64,000 bases of DNA, taken from the NCBI GenBank assembly GCA_964440915.1, contig CAYTTV010000010.1:18519-82518 (forward strand), given 5' to 3'. The stretch comes from CAMPJM01 sp964440915 (GTDB taxonomy: Bacteria; Bacteroidota; Bacteroidia; Cytophagales; Cyclobacteriaceae). The notes beneath the pieces were generated by a model that worked only from the letters and a program-made list of their open reading frames with translations, did not search any database and was not told where the DNA came from. Position numbers and translations under genes: made by a program. Positions 1 through 9,062 of the stretch are shown piece after piece; positions within the stretch are counted from its first letter, which is position 1, and the number at the start of each line of letters is the position of its first letter.

Positions 1-734
1 ACATCAGGATAGTAGTTGGACAGCAAAGCAACACCTTCTTCGCACTCTAGCCGTCTGGTATTATACTCGCTGCTGGCCAGAGAATGTTTCACCTGCGTAT
101 CACAAAGCACGATTTGATATTTATCCATAGGAAATGGAAAATATTCATACTCTAACGTTTGGCAATCCAATCGAATTACATGCTCCTTGGCTCCCATTAA
201 GCTGGCAAACTGGTCCATTATGCCGCACTGCACCCCAGCAAACTCATGTTCAGCTTTCTGAGCCATGTGCGCCAATTCCTCTTTCGGCAAGTGAAGGCCG
301 AGCAGCTCGTTGATCGCATAAGCCAAGCCACATTCTACTGCAGCAGATGACGACAAGCCTGCTCCCAAAGGGATATTTCCACCAAAGGCTATCTGTAGCG
401 GAGGTACGGAATATCCCTTCTTCTGAAATTGGGCGATGACCCCAATAAGATAATTGGCCCACTTTTTTCCTTCATTGACCTGTAGTTGGTGGCCTTCAAA
501 ATCAAACTCATCATCAATATCTGAAGCATAAAACTGAAAAGAAGATGTTTCCGACTTAGCCACAGCAAAAACTATTGCTTTGTCGATGGCTGCAGGTAAA
601 ACAAATCCATTATTATAATCTGTGTGTTCACCTATCAAATTGATCCTTCCTGGTGCTCGCACAACCAATTGGGGGCTTTTTCCAAATTTGGTTCCAAATA
701 CTTCTGCTAATTTTTGATTGTTCAAATACTTCAT
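1..734 (-). CDS. galK: galactokinase, 3' end outside the window
   Basis: Phosphorylates galactose to galactose 1-phosphate in the cytoplasm (Leloir pathway). About 244 N-terminal residues of the usual ~380 are visible. The galactokinase signature GRINLIGEHTDYNNG lies at residues 29-43, the GHMP-kinase ATP loop GAGLSSS at 124-130, and the catalytic Asp in CGIMDQF at about 173. The start is the ATG at 734, which puts the signature at the expected distance from the N-terminus. The reading frame runs off the left edge, so the C-terminal motif cannot be checked. It is divergent from a LacI-type regulator at 1041, with a 14-bp palindrome between the two starts, which suggests sugar-responsive control. 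High certainty of family and good certainty of substrate, because the full GEHTDYN motif is present. Confidence 0.93.
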   Translation of the reverse strand, partial: MKYLNNQKLAEVFGTKFGKSPQLVVRAPGRINLIGEHTDYNNGFVLPAAIDKAIVFAVAKSETSSFQFYASDIDDEFDFEGHQLQVNEGKKWANYLIGVIAQFQKKGYSVPPLQIAFGGNIPLGAGLSSSAAVECGLAYAINELLGLHLPKEELAHMAQKAEHEFAGVQCGIMDQFASLMGAKEHVIRLDCQTLEYEYFPFPMDKYQIVLCDTQVKHSLASSEYNTRRLECEEGVALLSNYYPD

Positions 735-877
735 TCCTTTTATTAATTACACAAAATGCTATTTATGTCCTTGACCTATAGGATGCACATAATGCTGTGT
801 GCTTATGTTAGACTGGTGAGTAATATAGGACGGTTTGAGGTATTTTTATACTTTTCAAATGCCAAAATGCAAGAAAA

Positions 878-891
878 CGTTGCCGGCAACG
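878..891. promoter_or_regulatory. candidate LacI/GalR-family operator
   Basis: Perfect 14-bp palindrome CGTTGCCGGCAACG with a central CG, the usual symmetry of LacI/GalR-family operators. It lies 144 bp upstream of the galK start and 150 bp upstream of the regulator start, so one site could control both. Binding is inferred. Confidence 0.6.
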
Positions 892-1040
892 ATTGTCCTT
901 TCAGAAACTCGGCAGCACTTCCGTTTTTTAAAGGTATAACCTATATTGCATACGGTCAAACCTACTGGCCAAGCCATATTCCAAGATGGATAGTCATTGG
1001 AACCTTCATTGTTGGAAAGAGATACCTAACCCCTAGTTGC

Positions 1041-2063
1041 ATGAACAAAAGAGAATCAACCATAAGAGATATTGCTATAAAGCTTGACATTTCAGTCTCA
1101 ACGGTCTCGAGAGCACTTAGAAATATGCCTGAGGTGAATGAAAAAACGCGTAAAAAAGTATTGGCTATGGCCGAGCAACTCAGCTACGAGCCCAACCGTG
1201 TGGCCCAAAGCCTTAGGATAAGAAGAACCAATACTATCGGCGTGATCGTACCGGAAGTAGAAATGCACTTTTTCTCTTCTATCATTAGCGGCATTCAGGA
1301 GACTGCTAACAGACTTGGCTTTAATGTTATGTTTTGCCAATCAAACGAATCCTACGAAACGGAATTGGCCAATATTCAAGCTTTGATTTCTAGCAGGGTA
1401 GATGGGCTACTTATTTCTTTATCAAGGGAGACTAATAACCCAGATCATATCAATCACTTACTCAAAAAAAACACCCCTTTGGTTTTGTTCGACAGGGTGT
1501 TTGATGATATAAATACTTCAAAAGTAATCGTGGATGATTACGAAGGGGCTTTTCATGCGGTCAGCTATATCATTAAAACAGGTTGTATCAATATTGCCTA
1601 TTTAGGAGGTCCAAGCGACATGTCTATTAGCAACTATCGGCTAAAAGGCTACCTTGATGCACTAAAGCAGGGCAAAACTTCACAAGCACCTTTAGTCATT
1701 CATTGCGAAAATTTAGAAGATGGGGCAGCCAAAGGGGCAAAGAAACTTTTGGCACTAGATAACCCACCCGATGCAATCTTTTGTTTTAACGATCCTGTGG
1801 CTATAAAAGCCATGCAGGTAATCAAAGAAAAAGGCCTTAATATACCTGATCAGGTAGCCGTAGTGGGGTTTACTGACGACCCGGTCTCTTCCTTAATCAC
1901 GCCTTCGCTCACTACAGTCATCCAGCCTTCATATGAAATGGGCAGAACAGCGGCACAACTTCTCATCACGCATATTACTTCCAAAGAAGATTTTGAGCCA
2001 GAGACAAAAGTCCTTAAAACTAAACTCGTTATCAGGGAGTCTACAAGAAAATCAAAACTATAA
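1041..2063 (+). CDS. LacI-family transcriptional regulator
   Basis: DNA-binding repressor of 340 aa. The N-terminal helix-turn-helix covers residues 7-28 (TIRDIAIKLDISVSTVSRAL), followed by the hinge region and a periplasmic-binding-protein-like sugar sensor domain from about residue 60 (TNTIGVIVPE) to the C-terminus. The open frame extends upstream to 756, but that part has no family resemblance, and the ATG at 1041 places the HTH at the very N-terminus as in all LacI proteins. It is divergent from galK, and the intergenic palindrome at 878-891 is a plausible operator. The inducer is unknown; galactose or a galactoside is an inference from the neighbour. Confidence 0.92.
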   Translation: MNKRESTIRDIAIKLDISVSTVSRALRNMPEVNEKTRKKVLAMAEQLSYEPNRVAQSLRIRRTNTIGVIVPEVEMHFFSSIISGIQETANRLGFNVMFCQSNESYETELANIQALISSRVDGLLISLSRETNNPDHINHLLKKNTPLVLFDRVFDDINTSKVIVDDYEGAFHAVSYIIKTGCINIAYLGGPSDMSISNYRLKGYLDALKQGKTSQAPLVIHCENLEDGAAKGAKKLLALDNPPDAIFCFNDPVAIKAMQVIKEKGLNIPDQVAVVGFTDDPVSSLITPSLTTVIQPSYEMGRTAAQLLITHITSKEDFEPETKVLKTKLVIRESTRKSKL

Positions 2064-2076
2064 GGGGATAATTGAA

Positions 2077-2117
2077 TAAAGTTTGGAACAATGATCCTTG
2101 ATCCATTCCAAACTTTA
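2077..2117. terminator. bidirectional terminator hairpin
   Basis: Perfect 12-bp stem TAAAGTTTGGAA / TTCCAAACTTTA with a 17-nt loop, between the convergent regulator gene (ends 2063) and TonB receptor gene (ends 2204). The U-tracts are contained in the stem ends. Confidence 0.65.
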
Positions 2118-2203
2118 CTCTAGTGTGCTTTAGTGTCTGCTTCTGGCATTTAATATAATACGCCCGATTAGACTGATAATTAATTATCTGTATTTATCTC
2201 TTA

Positions 2204-4633
2204 TTAAAAACCACCCATTTCTTCCATTTCTCCACCATCAAATCCTTGTCCTCTTTCTCTTTGCATATTTTTTCTTTGGTTGAGTCTATAAGAGAATGTA
2301 AGTCTAAACTGCCTGGATCGCCATTGAGACTCAGAGTCTTCATAAAATCCATCTGCAAATGTTTCGGATCGCCACTTCCTTGAGTTAAGCACATCACTCA
2401 CACTAAAAGACAATGTCCCTCTGCCTTGCAATATATCTTTGCTCAAAGCCATATCAATGGAAGTGAACGACTTACTCCTACCTTGTGGTCTTTCTTCAGG
2501 TGCCCTATAAAACAAATTGGCTTGATAGTTCACCGATTTCCAAAGTGTGATCCTCGAGTTCAAACGCCCGCTAAAAGTGTAAGAATCGCTTTTTAATGGC
2601 CCATCAAAACCCATCCCTTCGGTAATAGCCCTATAGAAATTACCATTAAGGCTAAGTTTCCACCATTGTGCCAAATCTTTTGAAACATTGGCTTCCACGC
2701 CATAGGCATCCATGATGCCAAAATTCACAGGGCTGGTAAAGACGGTATCGCCTTCAGTGCGCCTGAGCCATTGTACAATTCCTTCCGTGTGTCTATAATA
2801 AGCACCTGCATACAATGAAGATTTAGCCCAGTTTTTCAAATATCCAATTTCAAAAGAGTTTGTATAATCGGGATCAAGATTAGGATTCCCCGTACGGATA
2901 CTTAAAACATCACCCAAGGAATAGGATGGGACAAGGTTCCAAAATCGAGGTCTATTTAAACGTCTACTATAACTTGCCTGAATGGAGTTTTCATTTTTAA
3001 GCTCATAGGTCAAATGAGCACTCGGAAACAGATCAAAATATGAACGCTCATTTATATCATTTGTCACTCTTAGTTCTGTCGTTACATCACTTAGCTCTGC
3101 CCTAGCGCCTACTTGGTAAGAAAACTTGTTAATTTTATTGCCTAAAATAGCATATACAGAATGGATATTTTCATTGTAAACAAAGTGATTAGAAAAATTG
3201 GGCAAAGACTCCCAGTTTCCTCCTACATTCTCACTTGCATCGTATTCCGTATTTATTTCCCTAAAAGTACTTTTATAACCCACCTCAAATTGTCCGTCGG
3301 TTCCAAATGGGTGTATGTAATCTGCTTGTAATAGAATATCGGTATTTTCTTCCTTATTCAAAGTACGTTGAAATGTACCAGGCACAAATTCGGCTCCGAC
3401 ATATTTACTTTCCACTATATCGGCATTCTCTGTCTCTTCTCCTTTCCTAAATTGAGCTGCTGCGGTTAGTTTCTGCCTTTCTCTATTAAAGGTTTTTGTG
3501 AAGTTCAGTTCAAAGTCCATATTAGAATCATCTTCCTTCTCCTCTTCAGAACGAAAGTTTCTTCTTGAACCGCCATTGTTTTTTTCTATATGGGTATAGC
3601 CGACATCCATGGTGCTGTTCTGGTCTGAGAATCTATAGAATCCTGAAGCTGTAAGACTGCTTTTATCACTTAGGCTGAAGTCTGCACCTAATCGGAAATT
3701 GTGTGACAACCCTCCTCTCAATCTATCCTGTGAAATGTATGTGAGAGTATCCTTTTCATAAACATCTCTATAGGTATTGCCAGATCCAGGACTATTCCTA
3801 TAATTAAAGCCATAGCTTGAAAAGATATTTACCCATTTCCGCCTAACGTTCACATTGGCCGAAACACCGTAGTCGTCAGGATGCCCCAAGTTGACAGTAA
3901 ATGAACCATTCAGCCCATTCCTCCTGTCTTTTTTCAGAATGATATTAATAATACCGGCCATCCCTTCAGCCTCATAGCGAGCAGATGGGTTTGTAATCAC
4001 TTCAATTCGTTCTATAAGATCGCCTTGTAGCATGCGAAGGGCATCAGGACTGCTCAGGCCAACCAGGCCAGAAGGCTTGCCATCCACCAAGATACGCACG
4101 TTCGAGCTTCCTCGTAAACTTACGTTTCCTTCTACATCAACTTCAACTGAAGGTACATTATCCAAGATTTCGGCAGCATTTCTTCCTATGTTGGTGATAT
4201 CGCTCGCCACATTGAATACGCGTTTGTCGAGACTCAATTCCATTTGCTCTCTTTCTCCAGCCACTATCACTTCCGATAACGTCTCTGCATCTTCTGACAA
4301 TAGAATATCACCTAGATCTACGGAAGCATTGTTTCTATTGACCGTAATGTTGGGAATAATCTTGCTGGCATATGACACAAACTGCACTTGCGCCCAGAAG
4401 TTGCCAGCAGGAACGGTGATTTCAAACCTACCTGTCTCATCTGATATGTTGCCAGTGACAAGTGATGAATCGGCCTGATCATGTAGGCTTACGGTTGTAT
4501 AGGAAAGGGGTGCACCGGATCTCGCATCCAAGACACGTCCCTTTATCAAAAAGTTTTCCCCTCTTTGCCCATAAATATTTTGGGATAATAATAAAAGAGC
4601 CAACAAGACAGACAAAGAATATAGATTTTTCAT
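2204..4633 (-). CDS. TonB-dependent receptor / outer membrane beta-barrel protein
   Basis: Outer membrane protein of 809 aa. It has a signal peptide (residues 1-22, ending YGQ), then a carboxypeptidase-regulatory-like beta-sandwich (about 29-110, IKGRVLDARSGAPLSYTTV), then a TonB plug (about 115-230, with NIGRNAAEILDNVPSVEVD), then a long beta-barrel domain. The C-terminus is a charged Gly/Met/Glu-rich tail (GGEMEEMGGF) beyond the last barrel strand. The plug-barrel layout matches Bacteroidota receptors that are often not linked to a SusD partner, and none is present here. Substrate unknown; peptides, metals or sugars are all possible. It is transcribed alone and converges on the LacI gene. 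Confidence 0.88.
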   Translation of the reverse strand: MKNLYSLSVLLALLLLSQNIYGQRGENFLIKGRVLDARSGAPLSYTTVSLHDQADSSLVTGNISDETGRFEITVPAGNFWAQVQFVSYASKIIPNITVNRNNASVDLGDILLSEDAETLSEVIVAGEREQMELSLDKRVFNVASDITNIGRNAAEILDNVPSVEVDVEGNVSLRGSSNVRILVDGKPSGLVGLSSPDALRMLQGDLIERIEVITNPSARYEAEGMAGIINIILKKDRRNGLNGSFTVNLGHPDDYGVSANVNVRRKWVNIFSSYGFNYRNSPGSGNTYRDVYEKDTLTYISQDRLRGGLSHNFRLGADFSLSDKSSLTASGFYRFSDQNSTMDVGYTHIEKNNGGSRRNFRSEEEKEDDSNMDFELNFTKTFNRERQKLTAAAQFRKGEETENADIVESKYVGAEFVPGTFQRTLNKEENTDILLQADYIHPFGTDGQFEVGYKSTFREINTEYDASENVGGNWESLPNFSNHFVYNENIHSVYAILGNKINKFSYQVGARAELSDVTTELRVTNDINERSYFDLFPSAHLTYELKNENSIQASYSRRLNRPRFWNLVPSYSLGDVLSIRTGNPNLDPDYTNSFEIGYLKNWAKSSLYAGAYYRHTEGIVQWLRRTEGDTVFTSPVNFGIMDAYGVEANVSKDLAQWWKLSLNGNFYRAITEGMGFDGPLKSDSYTFSGRLNSRITLWKSVNYQANLFYRAPEERPQGRSKSFTSIDMALSKDILQGRGTLSFSVSDVLNSRKWRSETFADGFYEDSESQWRSRQFRLTFSYRLNQRKNMQRERGQGFDGGEMEEMGGF

Positions 4634-4818
4634 GGGAATTAACTATTTTAAAAATCAATTTATTATACTTGCTTAATGCACAGTATTCTCATATGCATAC
4701 TATATACGAGCGATGGTTGCAAAGGAAGTGCTTTTAAAATAATTTTTTGAAGGTTTTAGACAACCTGATGAATTGAAACGATAATCAAGGAAAACAATCG
4801 ATTAAAAAGAAATCAAGC

Positions 4819-5313
4819 ATGGTCTTATTTAGACNNNNNNNNNNNNNNNNNNNNNNNNNNNNNNNNNNNNNNNNNNNNNNNNNNNNNNNNNNNNNNNNNN
4901 NNNNNNNNNNNNNNNNNNNNNNNNNNNNNNNNNNCCTTTGTTGCTTGTTTGTGTTGCCTTTGCATAAAAGCCAATCACCCTATACCCAAACGGGCAAGGC
5001 GTCTTACTACTCTGGCGCATTGGAGGGAAAACCAACAGCAAGCGGCGAACTTTACACTGGCAAAAACTATACTGCAGCGCATAAGTCTTTACCTTTTGGC
5101 ACTATTGTTCATGTAACCAACCTTCACAATGGCAAAGAGGTAACCGTGAGAATCAACGATAGAGGCCCCTTTTCACGAAATAGGATCATTGATTTATCTT
5201 ACGAAGCTGCAAAGACCCTTGAGATGACAAAAAAAGGGGTAGTAAAAGTCGTGATGGTTGTGGTAGCGCCAGCACCAGGTTATACAGTGGCAGATTCAGT
5301 GACGGTAGAATAA
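4819..5313 (+). CDS. RlpA-like septal ring lytic transglycosylase, interrupted by gap
   Basis: The C-terminal 120 residues form a double-psi beta-barrel domain of the RlpA type: GKASYYSGALEGKPTASGE, then LPFGTIVHVTN, then INDRGPF, then IIDLSYEAA. RlpA proteins cleave glycan strands lacking stem peptides in the periplasm or outer membrane. The N-terminus is cut by the 100-N gap. The ATG at 4819 is in frame only if the gap really is a multiple of three, so the signal peptide (visible end LCCLFVLPLHKSQS) and the start cannot be fixed. No SPOR domain follows, so this is the short form of the family. Confidence 0.85.
   Translation: MVLFRXXXXXXXXXXXXXXXXXXXXXXXXXXXXXXXXXXLCCLFVLPLHKSQSPYTQTGKASYYSGALEGKPTASGELYTGKNYTAAHKSLPFGTIVHVTNLHNGKEVTVRINDRGPFSRNRIIDLSYEAAKTLEMTKKGVVKVVMVVVAPAPGYTVADSVTVE
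4835..4934. other. assembly gap of 100 N
   Basis: Exactly 100 undetermined bases, a placeholder length. The flanks are not duplicated, so real sequence is missing here, inside the 5' part of the RlpA-like gene. Confidence 0.98.
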
Positions 5314-5438
5314 AAGCGGCAATAAAATGACAGCCTCATCGAGGTTATAGGACCAAAGAAAGAAGAAAAACCTAGAGAAGTGCTCCCGCTATTCTGTTTT
5401 TCATGTTATTTCCCTAAGATTGTGAAAACAACTACCGT

Positions 5439-5840
5439 ATGTATATGAAGGACTTTAAGAAGTATTATATAATTCCTGCCAATCCAGAAAAAGTATACCT
5501 TGCTTTGACTAACGAAGCAACGATACATCTTTGGACCGGCGATAAAACAGAGATGGTAGCTGAACCGGGAACAGAATTCTCCATGTGGGACGGAAGTATT
5601 GTAGGAAAAAACCTTGAATTCGAACCGGGAAAGAAGATAATTCAACAATGGTACTTTGGCGATCAAGAAGAAGCTTCCATCGTAACAATCAAGCTGCATC
5701 CTGACAAAAAAGGAACATCCGTAGAACTTCGGCACACGAATATCCCTGACGAAGCGTACGAAGACATTATAGAAGGCTGGAACATAAATTATTTTGGGGA
5801 CCTCATCTCATTTTATGAAGGCGAAGATTTATTAAATTAG
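5439..5840 (+). CDS. SRPBCC/AHSA1 START-like domain protein
   Basis: 133 aa, a single SRPBCC (Bet v1-like) fold of the AHSA1 group. The order is the opening beta strand and helix (YIIPANPEKVYLALTNEATI), the SMWDGSIVGKNLEFEPGKKI segment, the WYF and EASIVTIKL strands, and the long C-terminal helix. Such proteins have a hydrophobic ligand pocket; some activate Hsp90 or act as stress proteins, but no specific role can be given here. An internal ATG at 5445 is an equally possible start. It stands alone. Confidence 0.8.
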   Translation: MYMKDFKKYYIIPANPEKVYLALTNEATIHLWTGDKTEMVAEPGTEFSMWDGSIVGKNLEFEPGKKIIQQWYFGDQEEASIVTIKLHPDKKGTSVELRHTNIPDEAYEDIIEGWNINYFGDLISFYEGEDLLN

Positions 5841-6026
5841 TCCATGTGCTTCGTCAAGGCTCCTCCTAATGATGCATTGAAATTAGAGACACATGATAGA
5901 GAATAAGTGCTTCAAATATCAAATTAAAAATTTACGCCCCTTCCACCTTCTAAGTTTTACATAATTTTCAATTATAAGAACAATTAATTGCTAAAATAAT
6001 AAAAAACAAAACAACAATTTAAACAT

Positions 6027-6057
6027 TTTGGTATTCGCAATCTTTTTTATACTTTTG
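6027..6057 (+). promoter_or_regulatory. Bacteroidota sigma-A promoter of a small RNA
   Basis: TTTG at 6027-6030, exactly 19 nt spacing, then TACTTTTG at 6050-6057. This is a full match to the Bacteroidota housekeeping pattern (TTTG-N19-TAnnTTTG). It predicts transcription from about 6062, where there is no ORF. Confidence 0.72.
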
Positions 6058-6061
6058 TAAA

Positions 6062-6222
6062 GATATAGTTGTGCAAATCATATCCGTAGGTTATCGGACA
6101 TGGAACAGCGAAATCGATTTTGATTGGCTTAAAGTTTCTTTGGAAGGTTCGACTCCTTCTCCTACAGCGAATTGTTTCAGTAATGAGTAGTGAAAGGCCT
6201 TATGCGTTGCGTAAGGTTTTTT
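6062..6222 (+). ncRNA. candidate small RNA with tRNA-like T-arm
   Basis: A stretch of about 160 nt that starts just after a consensus promoter and ends in an intrinsic terminator, with no ORF longer than seven codons. Inside it, 6143-6159 is a perfect T-arm (GAAGG-TTCGACT-CCTTC), and the following CCTAC pairs with GTAGG at 6086-6090. A D-arm and anticodon arm of normal geometry cannot be built, so it is not an ordinary tRNA. It could be a regulatory RNA, a decayed tRNA, or an unrecognised structured RNA. It lies 218 bp upstream of a response regulator gene on the same strand. Confidence 0.45.
6198..6222 (+). terminator. intrinsic terminator of the small RNA
   Basis: Stem CCTTATGC / GCGTAAGG (8 bp, one G-U) with a 3-nt loop, directly followed by TTTTTT. 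Confidence 0.7.
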
Positions 6223-6440
6223 CTTTGGGGCGGACCACATATACTACTTGCCCGAACAAAAAGTGTAGTCGAAACGGATCACAAGTCACATTTTCCATCG
6301 CCCCAACTTTCCTGCACATTTTTTCTTGATTATTTTGAAAGTCAACATGATAGCTTTAAATTTCTGTTTTTAACAGGAGGCCTCTATAGGCAGCAAACTG
6401 TAATATTTTTTCACTTACGTTAGCTAAAGCAAAACTGCTG

Positions 6441-6821
6441 ATGACTTTAAAGAAGGTATTGATCATTGATGATGACGACTTGAGCATTTTTTTAATTGGG
6501 ATGACTATCGAAGAAATAGCGTTTATAAAAAGCCACGATAGCGTAACCAGCGGTTGGGAAGCCTTAAACTATTTGAATGAAAAGGACACAGCCCCAGACT
6601 TGATTTTGGTTGACCTTAATATGCCCGAAATGGATGGCTATGAATTCATTCAGCGTTTTGAAGAAGATCACTGGAAAAAGACCCCTAATACACAAGTGAT
6701 TGTTGTGACCAGTTCTCAAAGGGACAGCGATAAGACAAAGTCGCTGTCTTATCAATCTGTAATTGGTTTCGTACACAAACCCATTACAGAAGAAAAAATC
6801 AGAGGTGTTCTAGGGATTTAG
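6441..6821 (+). CDS. single-domain response regulator (CheY-like)
   Basis: 126 aa, only a receiver domain. Acidic residues DDDD at 10-13, phospho-acceptor Asp58 in LILVDLNMPEMDG, conserved Thr90 in VIVVTSS and Lys113 in VHKP. There is no output domain, so it works by phosphotransfer or protein contact in the cytoplasm. The histidine kinase gene next to it (6904-8796) is on the opposite strand and convergent; pairing of the two is plausible but not shown. Confidence 0.93.
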   Translation: MTLKKVLIIDDDDLSIFLIGMTIEEIAFIKSHDSVTSGWEALNYLNEKDTAPDLILVDLNMPEMDGYEFIQRFEEDHWKKTPNTQVIVVTSSQRDSDKTKSLSYQSVIGFVHKPITEEKIRGVLGI

Positions 6822-6903
6822 GATATTTAGGCCAGGTCTTTTTTCTCCATTAATCAGAAGCAACCCCAGGCAACAAACTGAACTTTTAAAAAATGCTGGA
6901 TGC

Positions 6904-8796
6904 TTACTCTTGCGAAGAATTGCTCAATTCGTATGGCTTAAGGTAGCACCTGAACGTTGTTCCCACGCCAGGTTTGCTCTCAAGCTCTATTCTTCCTCCG
7001 TTTTTTTCCATCATTGATTTAATGATATGAAGGCCAATCCCTTTCCCTTCTGCCTGGCTAGTAAATCTTTTGAAGGGCTTGAAGAGATTCTTCCCGTACC
7101 TTTCAAGGTCCATGCCAATACCTTTGTCACTAAAAGTAAGCACTACCATTCCCTCTTCTTTTTTGGATCGGATGACAAGAACAGGAGGCTGCCCTTCTCT
7201 GTGATATTTGAGGGCATTCGTCACCATATTGGTCATAATGCTGGTCAAATATGATTCTAAATAAACAATGGAAGGACACAATTCAAAAGAAGCATCAATT
7301 TTCGCATCTGTTGCTATAACCTTATAAGAATATTCTGCCAAAACTTGCTCGAGGATGTCCTGAAAATAAATGGTCTTAGCTGTAGAATTATCTGCCTCCT
7401 GCATCTCAATTATTTCTCCCAGCCCACTTATAGTATTGTCAAGCCTGTGCACTGCCTCCTCAAAACGGTCGAAGAGTTCTAATTTTTTACTGATGTCTTT
7501 CGTCTTATGGATGAAGTTGAGCAAAGACTTCAAGTTGACTACTGGCGACCTGAGATCATGGGCGGCCGCATAAACAAACGTCTCCAATACTTCATTGCTA
7601 TTTTTCAACTTGTTATTGATGACTTCCATACTTTTATAGGCTTCCTCTAGCTCCTTATTATTAGATTTCAGCACTTCTTCTGCCCTTTTCTGATCATCTA
7701 TGTCGGATATGGTGCCAATAAGTTCTTGCATTGTACCATCATCAGACATAATGGGAACACCGTGTAGGAGGATATGGCGATAATTACCTTCATTGCTCAA
7801 TAATCTGGATTCCAATTTCAAGATGGCCTGCTTATTTTTAGTCTCTTTCCACTGCTTTTTTATTTTTTCCCGATCATCTGGATGAACAGCATCCAACCAA
7901 CCAAAGCCTTTATACTGCTCCCACTGCTGTCCTGTAAACTTGCCCCACAACGGCACCTTCTTTTCAATCTGGCCTTCTGCATTGGAGGTCCACACAATAG
8001 ATGTTGTTGCCGCAATTAACGATCGCTGTCTTTTTTCACTGATAGTCAAGGCCTTTGTCCTTTCCTTTACCCTTTCCTCCAGCTCGTTATTGATTTTTTG
8101 CAGATCCTTTTGCGCCGTTATAAGTTCTTTATTGGCATGCCGCAATGCGGCTTCCGCAGATTTCTTTTTCATGATTTCGTGAAGAATCCTTATCAATCCT
8201 ACAATGAGCAAAATTGATGTAAGCGCAGAACCAATGACAACAGACATAAAAGTGTGCCTCGCATTCTCTTCTTCTGTTTTCACCAATGTGGTAAGCTTGG
8301 CCTTTTCTTCATCCTTCATGGTTTGGATGGTAGTCCTTACTTTATCCATATACCTTTTCCCTGTGGTGCTCACGATATAACTTATAGCACTGTCAAATTC
8401 ATTCCTTCTGATGAGGTCAATACTGAAATCCAACCGGGCCATCATGGCTGAAATATCCGGCACTAAACCCTCGTATCGTCGCATCTGCACACTATCAATC
8501 ATGAGTTCGCTTAGCGTCAGTACTTCTTCTTCTAAGTGAATGGAAGCAGAGTCGTAAGGAGACAAAAAAGCTTCATTTTTAGTGATAATAAAGCCCCTTT
8601 GGCCCGTTTCGGCATCTTTAATTAAAGACAGCACCACTTCTAGCTGGTTAATAACCCTTTGTGAATGCTGCACTTTTGTAGAAGATTGTATGAAAGCTTC
8701 GGTACTGGAAAAATAAAAATAACTGACTATAGCCAGCAACAATATAGCGGTGATAAAGGTGAGGACAATTTTATATGAAAGAGAAAAATTCATCAT
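6904..8796 (-). CDS. CHASE3-PAS hybrid-type membrane sensor histidine kinase
   Basis: 630 aa inner-membrane kinase. It has a first TM helix at 9-29, a periplasmic CHASE3 domain (about 35-180, with the signature DAETGQRGF at 61-69), a second TM helix at about 183-205, a coiled coil to about 258, and a PAS domain (about 260-372, with VHPDDREKI and a PAC-like end). The HisKA helix carries phospho-acceptor His413 in AAAHDLRSP, and the HATPase domain follows, with N box at 523-531, DKGIGMD at 557 and GKGIGL at 584. It lacks a receiver domain, so it needs a separate response regulator; the CheY-like protein at 6441 is the nearest candidate. Ligand unknown. Confidence 0.92.
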   Translation of the reverse strand: MMNFSLSYKIVLTFITAILLLAIVSYFYFSSTEAFIQSSTKVQHSQRVINQLEVVLSLIKDAETGQRGFIITKNEAFLSPYDSASIHLEEEVLTLSELMIDSVQMRRYEGLVPDISAMMARLDFSIDLIRRNEFDSAISYIVSTTGKRYMDKVRTTIQTMKDEEKAKLTTLVKTEEENARHTFMSVVIGSALTSILLIVGLIRILHEIMKKKSAEAALRHANKELITAQKDLQKINNELEERVKERTKALTISEKRQRSLIAATTSIVWTSNAEGQIEKKVPLWGKFTGQQWEQYKGFGWLDAVHPDDREKIKKQWKETKNKQAILKLESRLLSNEGNYRHILLHGVPIMSDDGTMQELIGTISDIDDQKRAEEVLKSNNKELEEAYKSMEVINNKLKNSNEVLETFVYAAAHDLRSPVVNLKSLLNFIHKTKDISKKLELFDRFEEAVHRLDNTISGLGEIIEMQEADNSTAKTIYFQDILEQVLAEYSYKVIATDAKIDASFELCPSIVYLESYLTSIMTNMVTNALKYHREGQPPVLVIRSKKEEGMVVLTFSDKGIGMDLERYGKNLFKPFKRFTSQAEGKGIGLHIIKSMMEKNGGRIELESKPGVGTTFRCYLKPYELSNSSQE

Positions 8797-9062
8797 TAAA
8801 GGACTAGTACAGTATAAGGATCATGCAATAGAACTAGTCTTAGGCATGCTATCGTGCGCCCAAATAATGGGCCTCATTTTGATACTTAAAGATATGCTAA
8901 ACTTTTTGAGATATGGAATGCATTAACCATAGATTTTTGTTTTTTCTGTCAACTATCAGTGAGATAAACAACATCAATAAAGAAATGACCACGAGTCTAA
9001 AGTACAATGGCTTAAAAAAGACTGCACAACATATTGCACAAGCTATGTAAAAATTAGAATGA

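Noticed and set aside
756..1040. N-terminal extension of the LacI-type regulator to 756
   Set aside because: The extension contains the palindromic operator and has no HTH or family similarity. The ATG at 1041 gives a standard LacI length and domain position.
6085..6167. A functional tRNA gene
   Set aside because: The T-arm is perfect, but the acceptor has only five pairs and no 5-bp anticodon stem with a 7-nt loop can be drawn.
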